Shown: positions 46,201-58,200 of the stretch, in pieces | Layout: each line of letters begins with the position of its first letter | How positions within the stretch are numbered: the first letter of the stretch is position 1 | Source of the DNA: Steromphala cineraria | Lineage: Eukaryota > Mollusca > Gastropoda > Trochida > Trochidae | NCBI GenBank assembly: GCA_916613615.1 | Contig: OU744733.1 | Coordinates: 35,193,939 to 35,257,938, forward strand | Length of the DNA stretch: 64,000 bases | Direction: 5' to 3' | The notes under the pieces: generated by a model | What the model saw: only the letters and a program-made list of their open reading frames with translations | The model's database searches: none | What the model was told of the DNA's origin: nothing | Made by a program: the position numbers and the translations under genes

Positions 46201-49200
46201 ATATTACAGATCTTCAGCAAGTAGCCATATCATTACGTACAAGTGACAAATTCCCATAGACTTACTTGCTAAATAGCCTTTGCGAGAAATAATAATAATA
46301 AAGTTAGTTTAAAACAATTGTAACAGCACATGTTAAGTAATAATATGGCCACCCGCTGAACCTGGGGGTGTGTTTCACTACTTCACATTACGAATAATGA
46401 CGAGCCGTAGCAAGCCTTTAAGTGTCCAATGAATGAGAATGGCTGGAGTGGTGAGGGAATTGGTCATGAATACAGGCATGATCAACATGCCATTGATGAA
46501 TATGACAAGGATGACGATGCAGACGACAAATTTAACCATCTAATCACTGACATCAGTGTTTAAAATATAGCCTGTCCGCCAAACCGTGACTGGCAAGGAC
46601 TGATTACTTTTTGGTCAGGACTGGTAACTTTTCAATGTTTTTATTTATTTTCCCCTTAGGAATTGACCCATTACTTTTCAGGACAGGCTGAGTTTTCAAT
46701 CTATTTTATACACTGCTGACATTGATGATATTGATGATCATGTTGACGACAAAGACGAGGTTAACCCTTACGATACGGGGCGCGTGATATTTCCGGGCCA
46801 AATATAAAATGGCCCGTAAGCCCTCTTGGCGAAATCCGTAACTTTCAGGATAAGGCTATAATTGACTGCAAGCAGTCTTGGCTGCTCCCGGATATAAAAT
46901 ATCAAACCTCTTCTCAAAAATGATTGAGGGTACCCACCTTGCGGCATTCATATCTCACGAATCATTAGAGATAATTCTATAATTTTTACATCATCGTGTA
47001 GAAGAGAGAATTGTCTTTATTTCCATGTATCATATGTATATGCGCGCACAAAAACACAGTAACTGCAAGCGTTGCGACAAGTGCCGCAAATTTTATTTTT
47101 TACCTCAACATGATTGAGGGTACCCATGCACCTTGCGGCATTTATATCTCACGAACCATTAGAGATAATTTTATAATTTTTACATCATCGTATAGAAGAG
47201 AGAATTGGCTTTATTTCCATGTATCATATGTATATCCGCGCACAAAAATAAAGTCGTAAGGGTAATATTGATAAAATATCCACCACCATTATCATCCTCA
47301 CCATCATCACCATCATCACCATCATCACCACCATCACTATTATTACCATTATTTACTGACCAGTAGCTTGACTACCCCATCCAGCCATAACGCACTGCTC
47401 CCCGTCGTGGACGGATCCAGGGATTGCCAGGGGGATGGTAGAGACTGCGGGGCCACTCGTGTCCGCGTTCTGGGTCAAGGTGATCATAGCCAAATCATTT
47501 GGGTAGCCAGGATCATTGCCACCATACCCGGGATGCTGGAAAAACAATCATTTCATGTTTATGCGGCCAGATTGTTTTTATTTTTTTTATTTGTTCCCAG
47601 ATGGTTACACAGCCATATACATTTGCATATTGACATCCAAACATGGTAAGACCGTGATAGCAATATATAAAAGGTATAGCAATCATAGTTGGTTGTTGAA
47701 TGATGGGATGAAAGGCCACCATTTGTTTTGGAATTTATCAGTTTCATTATTTCTTATGAAAATAAATCTTTCAACAAGAAAAATCTGTTATAATTGTTTT
47801 TTGTAATGATTTAATTTTGGAATCATCTTTTTAATATTACATAAGTGGATATATTTTTTGGCGGAGATAATGATTTGGGTCATGTACACATTTTTATGTA
47901 GTGTCACGAACCAAATTAAGTATTTTGAGAAGTTAATCTTCTGCGGGAAGTAGTTATTAACCCAAAGTTCAAGTTCTCTCCAAAACGTCATGGTTTCGCA
48001 ACAATCCCAGTAAACATTACAAATACTCTCAAAAACATCATTGCAAAAGCTACATTACTCATTGTCAATGAGATTAATTTTAAACAATTATTTTTTGTAT
48101 ATGTTACTTTTTGTAAAAATATGTATTGAAAATCAAGAAGTTTATGCGGCCAGGGTTAAATCATAATACCCGTAATCGTGGGAAACAATCATATCATGTT
48201 AATGTTGCCGGGAGGTAAACCAGTATACCCGGGGTGCTGGGGAAACAATCAAAGTATGCTTATGTTGCCGGGAGATAAATCATTATACCCGGGTGCTGGA
48301 GAAACAATCATGTTATTGTAGGCAGGAGATCATTTTAAGCGGGGCTTTGGAAACAATCATATCATATTGATGTGCCAGGAAATGAAGAATTATACCCTGG
48401 ATGCTTGGGAAAGCATTCATATCATGTTAATGTTGCCGGGAGATAAATCATAATACCCAGAGTGCTGGGGAAACAATTGACCATTTTCCAGTTTCGCAAA
48501 ACGAGTCGTTTTAGAGTGACGTCCCTTTGAAAAGTCACGTGACCGCGGGCAAGCCATCAACGTTTACGTTGAGTTGAACGGTATTTTAGTCAATTTGTCA
48601 TGCTCGCCTAGACCATAAAATGTTCTCTATAAAACAATTAAAGGTCTCAAACGACTGTACACTGTTAAGACCTATTTTAAAGAGTCAATAAAGACGACTA
48701 AGGCCTTCAAAAGTATTCCATGACGCACGTTTGTGAACCGTGGGATTAGGCTACACAACGGGAATAATGAAAACTTAAAATGTTGAATTAAATCATTTGA
48801 AAAATTAAAGATTTGAAATAAGATTTTTTAAAGTAAGAAATGTTATGGATTAAACTTATAAAATAATCATAACGTTATTGAAACACATAGGAAGATAAAT
48901 AAAAAATTCCGAAAATTCGACAACATAAAACCAACTTTTCCCACATTTGAAAGTTAACAGTCTCTACTGCTTCTCTTCTCGTACCTTTGTCCATATTTTG
49001 AAAATATGATAAATAGCAAATGAAATATTTTGTAATGACTTTAATTTTGCATTTGAATTAAAAAGGTAAGAATCATAAATTAAACTCATTTGATTTATGA
49101 ATTAAAGATACACTGCTGATATAAAAGAAATCAAGAAACTTATGAGCTACATTACATCAGAGATGACATTTGACACGTACCAAGCAGTTTACATTGATTT

Positions 49201-52200
49201 ATTCTATCATATCTATTTATCATTCCTTTTTAAACAGCCTTTGACGTCGGAAAACTTCAGATAATGCACAAAAATCCGACATTGCGTTTGGGTTTATAGC
49301 AATGGAAGTAAACATCAATGCATTATGCATTTAAAAAAAATTAAAAATTTAGATAATTTAAACAATTCATACAGAGGAAACAGCTTTGAATGAAACACTG
49401 AGGGGCAAAAGAAACGATATCAACTTTTTCAAGAGGGTTAATTACACAATTCTGTGACTAGTGAAATGCGACAACTAGACCATGCGATAGGATCTGGATA
49501 CAGTAAGTACTGACTCACAATTCCATTCATCAGAGTATGATTTTTATGACTGTTCAAATTTACTTGAGTTCCTAAACAGCTTTTTCAAGATGTTTTTTGG
49601 CCATAATGTAATAATTCAAACTTGAAAAAGTTACGAAATGTAGAAACTCTATAGATATAAGATGTTACAAATATAAATAACCTTCATGGAAATCAATTTG
49701 TTTAAGCATATATGCATGACGCTAAAAAACTAGGAAAAAACTGTTTTCACTTTCCTAGCTCATCTATTGTTGAGGACATTTTAAAACGAAATTTTTTGAA
49801 AGTCGTATAAAGGCGTACCTTGAATTCATAACTCAGTTTAGGTTGCTGCTGAAGACATGGAGTAACCCTGTTTCCGTCGTAATTAACTATCTTGCATTTT
49901 TATGGTATGGTTTCTTTTGCCTCTGAGTGCTACAACGTTAATATTAGAATTATCGCCGGCATTGAAAAGTCGTCAGGTTTAAACCGCCTGTATGCCCTGA
50001 TTCGTGAATTTGTCGGGCACAAAAATGTTTACAATATTTACTGATATTATTATATCTTCATAGCAATCCGTAATGAATTGATTTGCATAGAGTTATCAAA
50101 ATTTAACATTATTGTCATGGTTTAGGAAACAGCCTTGAATAAGCACCGGATCAAAATGGTTTCCTACATTGATAATCGCCAATACTCAGGGATTAACGGT
50201 ACATATAATGGTGTTATTTAGTCTAAAGCTACTGATTGTTGCTGAAAAGTACAAATTATAGGCTAAAAGGTTCAGTTGAGCGACAAAATAACGGCATAGA
50301 ATCTTGATTTTGATCGAATAGCGGACGATATACCACTGCAAAAGTGAGTTTTTGAAAATCATTAACCGACAGCGAGGTTGATTGAAGATCATGTGCTAAA
50401 AGTGTTTCAAAGATTAATTTCTAGTTATATTCAGCGGTGTGCCAAAATGTTGTCATATCATATTCCATTAGATTTTCATGAAAGAATCTTAGATTCCTTT
50501 ATAATTTAAGTAACTTTCAGAGGAATCACCATAGCTACGGTGACATTTTTCCGTTAATCTATATCATGTTTATTTTTCTTCTCGAATAGCATAAATTTCA
50601 TCATCATATTATGTTAATTGATGCATAAAATGTTAAATGGTGACTAATGGGAGACCTGTTTTACAACAGATAGTCATCGAATTATTTATTTCAAACTGAG
50701 ATGATTTCAAATGTACATACAACGTTTGACAAAGATAATACATAATTCATCGCATAAGAAATTAATTATGTAAAACCGGAGTCTATATAGTCTATTGAAT
50801 TTACACAAAATACGACAAAATATGATACCTCTGTATATTTTTAACGACAAAATGACGCGTACATGAAGAGCTACTCGCGACATAAGCTAATTATTTAATT
50901 TAATGTGACACAGAGTATCTTTCATAAAATTTTATTTCGTTTTGATAAGCTACAAAATATCTAATATGCTGATTGAAGTTCATAATCCATCACTGAACTT
51001 GCAATTATATCCATTTATACATAATATCTCTTAAAATGCTTGATTTTATGGAAACATCAAGAAAACATCTCAAATACGTTTAATATTCGAAAATATGGAT
51101 CCAATTAATCTACCTATTAGTTACAATTGAATACCTAATAAACGCTATCGAATCGAATATATCTTCCTGTCAGCTTATGACAAGGTTTCAAAATTACGTT
51201 TGGCGAATTTTCACGCGCCACTCGAGCCACATTATCCGGTTTTCGATCAAAATCCCGACTTTGAATGGCCGTATTTTCGCTCAAATGTACGGATCGACCT
51301 TTAACTTGATATTTTCAGTAACAGTTATAAAGTGGTTCTCGATGTAATAACATCGATTCAAAATTTGACATATGTGATCCTATCAACATAAGTAAGACAT
51401 CTGTTATGTTGTTTACAACGTAGAAATACCAAAAAGACGTATATTTAGAGTTTAAGATATAAAAAATGTAATGGTTCTCCGATCACATCAGATTTTATTA
51501 ATAACTCAGTTTATAAAATATTTATGCAGTAATCTCCGATGGTACGTCATCTTATATATACCTTTTGCATAAATTTATTAGGAAACTAATTTCATGACAA
51601 GCCAAAAGACCACAATCACTATCTTTTGCGGGTAAATTTAATAAATCTCGAAGGATTCATGTAAACTTTCAAACTGTCTTTTCAAAGAATTATTTACAGA
51701 TTTAATCCTAACTGGTAAAATAGTTTTTACATCAATTTGATTCACTAAGTTTTAAAGTTATATCATGAACATTGATCATGCGACGAAAATCAAACATAAA
51801 TTGAGTTACATAGCCTGCGTATATATCTATAGACTAATACAGACAGCCGTACGATGGCCTATGGCATAAAAGGACAGATTAAAATAAAGAATCTTACCCC
51901 ATAACAATCATTATTCATTATTGTCTAATTTCTTTCAAATCGAACACTTTCCCATACAAATTTACAACACCAAAATGTAAGCTACTGCACTAGATCCCAT
52001 TCATGGTTCCGAGAATCTTCCGTAAGCCACGCCCCCCTTAGCAACGGTTGCTCCGCATCACATTAATAACAAGATGGCGACCTCTGTAGGTTCGACAGAT
52101 TCACTAAAAAGAATTCCTGAAAATATTTCTGTAACTTATTTGCCGGATCATACACAATTATCGCAGAAAGCTCAACAAAAGGGATTAAACTACTTCACTC

Positions 52201-55200
52201 AAGGATATATTCATGATATTGTAGTTTTTATCGTTAATGAGAACACCACTCGAGTCGATGCCAAGTGCTGGAGGTCAATGAGAAAGTCAGAGCTGCCACA
52301 TCGTCTTCACATCGAAATCAACTCACAGGATGAAAAACTGACTGAATCACACTGCAGCTGTATAGCTGGGTAAGCATCATGTGTGAAAACGTAAATTATT
52401 TAAAAAAAAATTTTAACACTTGATTTTAATATGGTGGTCAAAGTCGGCTTTTCGTAGTCAAAACAACCCATTAGCCTACAGTACTACTCATAAGACATTG
52501 CATGTCAAATTTTATTGTTGCTTTTACATTTTACGTGTTTTACAGGACTGATGGGCATTGCTCACATATTGTTGGACTGCTCAAATCACTCCAAGGACTC
52601 AAGCTACACAACTACACAAGTGTTCCACAGCATCAGAGTTGTACAAGTGTTCCCCAGCAATGGAATGTACCTAGAGGGCAGAAGATCAAAGCAGTACCTA
52701 TCAACCAGGTTGTCGTGGCACGTCCATTGGAGAACAGAAAAAGAAAACCTATAATCTGCCATCTGGATGAAAATTACCCGTAAGCATACACACAAAATGA
52801 CCAATCAGTCTATATTTTTTGGAAGTTGGCTGATTTTGTTGTTATTTTATTTATCATGTTTATTTCATTGTGTGAAGCAGAAACTGAATATTTGAAGTGT
52901 GAAGTTGTGAATATGTTACTAGTTCACCAGTTATATCTTGTTTATGTTCACATGTCTTGAAAAATATAAATAGCATAATAAATTTACTTTGGTAAAAAAA
53001 ATGTATAGTTCATTGCCAAAAAGGAAAAAAATCACTTAATAGAAAATCTCACCCAAATGTCTTATGATTATTATAAGTAAAATAATGAAGTAAAATAATG
53101 AGTAAAATATCTGAATATGCTGAATGCAATACTATCATGCACATAGGCCTTCTTGAGCAGTGTTCTCAGTGAGGCTATACTCTCAGTACCATTGTGACGT
53201 CATCAGCATTATGATAAAGCATTGTACCTGATCAGTCTTGTGGGTGTCCCACTTTTTGATGATAATATAATTCAATTTCATACATTAAAATGCTAAAAAT
53301 ATATCTTATTTTATTTCAGAATCCCGATTGTAAAAAACACTGAACTTCAGAACCTGGCAGAAATTGTTGGCAGCCCTCTACAGTACACACTGTCATCATC
53401 CAGATTCAATGTTCCAACAACATCAACACCATATGGAGACGTTCCAATCGGATCATCACTTTCCTATCAGGTACTAGTCCTTTCGTTAGCTTAAATTAAC
53501 AACAACAAAGACAAAATGATGTTTGATTTTCAATTTTAATGTATTTGTATTTCCTTGTTCAACACATTTTGTATTACATACAGAGAAATAAGTTAATTTT
53601 GTGTCATTATTAGCTCACCTTTACAAAGTAAACAACTTACACAAAACTTGTCAACAATAAGCTTTGTGTTTAGCAATCTACATGATCATCAAAATGTCAT
53701 CCTCACTGACTGTTTTTAAATCACAGCTCAAAACTCATCTATTTTCTAGCTATTATTCATAGATTCTACCCATAGACTCTAATTATAAATATCCTTAATC
53801 AATGCTACCAGTATTACTTTTAGGCTTTATTTCATAGCATTTCATCTCATCACCTTAAATTTTCTTATTTTCAATGCGCTTTGAGCATGCACCTTGTGTA
53901 TGGATATAGCGCTTTATAAATGCCCATTATTATTATTATTATTATAAGTTGATGTGGAAAGAGTTATTTTGCATCAGGTTCCAGTTCCTGTGTTTTACTC
54001 ATATTTGTACCATTTATCTATCTAACAGAAGTTCTTCTTGAGACAAACTCAATTTAGGACATAAGCTAACTATGTTTTGTGAAACTATATATATTTTTCA
54101 CAACAATTCATGTTCTCTCCCATCAAGTCTTTAAATACAACACATAAGGGCTTAGCCAGAGTTCAGGTTTACATGCTCAGCACACTATGCTTCTCCAAAT
54201 ACACAAAGCCAAATACACAAATTGCTACACTCTCCTTAAAAACATGATGGCAGCCATAATCAATTTTCACATAAAAGATGGTTACACAATTAAACCATAT
54301 TACCACATCATTCATTTTAAGGTGAGCTTCTGTACCCTCGGTACTTTTATTTCACTATATTTCCGAAGTTTAAAAATATATAAATGTAAATCTACCAGAC
54401 ACAATGAACATGATTTACGTTTCTTATAAGAATTCATTGACCTCTAAGGGTCATTTAATCAAACGTTTATCTCTGTTAATGATTGTTACATTATATTTTG
54501 AAGGACAAATTGACATTTTAGTTCATTCTTTATCTTTGACAAAAATGTCTTCAAACAGTGTAAGGTGACAACAAACTGTCCATATTTTGTTAATCCTTGA
54601 AAACATACTTGTGGGGATTGAACTTTTTAATATTTTGTTTTTCTTAACTTTAGCAATAAGTCTTTCTATATGAATCCTGTGTTTGGCAATCTTTTGTGTT
54701 TCCCTTCGTTCTCCGCTTGTGAGTTGCTTTCCACCATGGACAAAAGGAGGGATGTTAAGGTTTAGATTTAACTTTGCCAATTCATTAGCTATTGTAAACC
54801 CTTTATCGGCCATAATGGAATCACCATCCTGAATGTATCCATGTGTTTTAAGATTTTTCAAGAGCTCATAAAACCCACTTTCTTCTGTAATCACTTTGTC
54901 TGATACAGACCCTGAAAATAATTCTGACACAAATAGAAGTGTTCCTCTTGAATCACAACCGATTAACCCTTTCAGTGTTGTATTTCCCTTGTAATCACTG
55001 TAAAACTGACTCTGTAATCCAAGAGCACATGGAGACTGTGTAAACAGCTCAGTTCCATCAATAATGATCAAAGTTGTTGGATAATCACTTTTGAAATCCT
55101 TTGGCATCTTATTTATAAGTATATCTCTATGTGGCCATAGTGGCAACTGACCAAGCTTAAAATACATGTGGTCAAGCCAAGTATTGAAAACAACTCCAGC

Positions 55201-58200
55201 TGTTTGGAGCTTTAGACCAAATTTCATTGCTAGATCAGCTAGGCTAAAGTCACGTCGACATCTTATAAGTGTCAAAAACAAACCATCTTCATCTGACAAT
55301 GACTTTAAGTCACTCCTCCCTTTTTCAAATTGTAAACTGAAGTTTTCAGGGATAAGGAATGATAGCAAAGCTGCAAATCGCACATATGTGATGCCAGTGT
55401 AATGTTTAAACAGGTCTGTGTGATTAGTTTTGTTGTTAAGCACCGCTTGTACCCCAAACCATTTGTTGTCACTGGACGCAGTCTGGTTGGCCGCTTGCTG
55501 TAAATCATTAATGGTGTTCTCCTGCTCCTTGACCTTGGCTTTAAGGGACTCAATCTCAGCTGTCATGGTTAGAACTTCCAAGGAGGATACCCCTGTAAAT
55601 ATGTAAAATTTCATAAATGATATTTCATAATAAGGTCATCATCAATTAAAAACATGTGTTCGTTGTTATCCCTAATTTCCTATCTCTCAATAGGATTTTT
55701 GAAACACAAACTTTTTTTTAGCAATTTTCCATCACTGTTATTAGTGTAAAATTTGTAAAATGAAAAGATTATTGAAAAGATTTAATAAATGTTAGAATAG
55801 TAGGTAGGGACAACAAACAATTTTATTAAAATAATGGCCTGTTTTTTCATTTGCAAATTATTAATGGTGATTTTTTTTAATTTACAGACAAGGAACCTGA
55901 AAGCAACAGTCCCTCTCTCAACATTATCTGGATGTGGTGATACATCTGTACACAGACCATCACCTGTAGTATTGCCAGAGGAATACACGTTTCTGAACAG
56001 ACACATGGAGCAAGCTGACATTGAGGAAATAGAGAGGAAGACCAGACATCAAGTATATTCTGATACCTGGTTTTCAGAAAGAAAAGTTCGACTTACCACA
56101 TCAAACTTTGGCAGGATTTTGAATAGAAAAGCCAAGCCAACACTTCCATTTTTAGAAGATATATTCAACAGAACCAAAAAATCTGCCCCTGCACTAGATT
56201 ATGGGACAACACATGAGAAACAAGCAAAGGCAAAATATCTTGAAACCTTCCCTTCACGCCATATCCATGATTGTGGATTTATTATTAACAATAAATTTAA
56301 CTTTCTAGGTGCATCACCGGACGGTAAGGTTTGTGACAATGGCGAAAGTGGAATTCTGGAGGTTAAATGTCCATATTCAGCTAGAAATATGGATATAGAA
56401 AAAGCATGTGAGGAAATTGCTGGGTTTTGTTTAGACTGTAATAACCATGACATGAATTTGAAAAAGAACCACATTTACTATGCCCAAATTCAAGGACAAC
56501 TTATGATATCTGGTTGTGACTTTTGCGAGTTTGTTGTGTTTACACAGAGAAGTCTATTTGTTGAGAGAATATTTCCAGATGTGCCCTTCATGGAAAATAT
56601 GCTGATGAAATTGTCTTCTTTCATGAAGGAACACGGACAACAGTACATGGTATAACTGACACAAGGGATGGGAAACTCTCTGGTGTGCTGATTAGAAGTT
56701 TCAATCATATATAGGGAATCTGAATGATACTTACATTTTTCATCAGTCTGAACAGAACTTTCAGATATTGATGTTTCCCCATGGACACCCGCATAGGTGT
56801 GGTCAGTGGCAAGCAAAGTAGCACCATTACTATAAAAGAAATAGGAATGATATATTAAAACCGTGTATTAATAATGACAATGTATGTACATTTATTTACA
56901 TCATTTTTGATGATGACTGTGTTGACAAGTTCCAATTATATATTGTCTAACAAATGCAATGTGATCCACAAAATATGATATTAAATATTATGACAATTAA
57001 CATATTCAAATGAGAGTTTTTTTTTTTTTACATCTGTAGGAATTTTCAAAGCTATATTAAGCCTGGTTGACACACTCCAGGAACAAACAGCATACTAGTA
57101 ACTGTTGCTGTGCATGATTTATTGATATCAAGCAATCATTCCTCCCAAAAGATTTGAACAGAGAGAGACAACGCCTCTATTTAAATTATTTTGTAAGAAG
57201 TCACTAGTTGTCAAAATATAATCATATAACTACGATGCTAGGGCTAGTTTCTTACTTCTCTGTGTTCTCATTGAAGGGCACATATTTCAACCTTTTCTTC
57301 AAGGGGCCATTTTCATTTGGGCTCAGGTATCTCTTCTTTGGTAGTGGTCGACTTGGTGTACATTTACTTCCATCAGCTGGTAGAGGATCTGGATACTGTT
57401 CTGTAGGGCCATTTCCCCCAACAAAATGCTATGATACAAAACAAAAAAATATTGATTGATGGCGACACAGGAATTATTTCTATAATTATTTGCACAGTAT
57501 ATCCAAGAAACTTTCTGCATAGTTAATTTACCTATTCAAACACAACCACAATTAAGATTGTTTGGCAGTTTCAATTTATACATGAATGAGACAGTATTGT
57601 AAATAATCATTTAAAAAATGTTATAATGTTCACATAAACAGTCTGTTACACTGTAATCATCCAGAGTAGGACAGTTCATACCAGATTTGCCTAAAAGAGC
57701 CACTCCGTGTTTTTCATCACATATATTTTGCTTTGTTACGAACGAGAATGGCATAATATAGTGCATAATTTAAATTAATTCACATATTCGTTCACAAAAT
57801 GGAAAATAGATGATATCAATACTAGTTTCTATAAAAAATCTTAAAAACGCCATATATATTCGCGAAAACCAAATAAATACGTCAAAATTTACATAAATAC
57901 TAGTTGTATAACCTACCCCTGAAGTCGTTCTGACTGCTTTAATTATAATTTCCTTCAACAGTCGATAGATCAGATTAGGGGCCCCAGATTAGACAGGCAT
58001 GACCCCTGACAACTCTGCTAGCTAATAACCGTCAGTAGATTACTGTTTTACTCTCATACAAAAAAACGTATGATTTTGTCTCTAGAAATACTCCAAATGT
58101 CTTGCTTACCTTGGAACAGACGACTTTATTCCTGTTGCCATTTATCTTGTCGACATTGAGTTGCTCGTGTGGTCGACCGCATGCCTTGATCCACCTCAAA

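Noticed and set aside
47559..47806. Overlapping short frames on both strands next to protease exon 3
   Set aside because: Intron sequence with no conserved content; only the exon 47361-47535 has protease motifs.
48140..48481. Regular repeats that could suggest a CRISPR-like array
   Set aside because: Units are contiguous and diverged with no unique spacers, and they derive from a splice junction in a eukaryotic gene.
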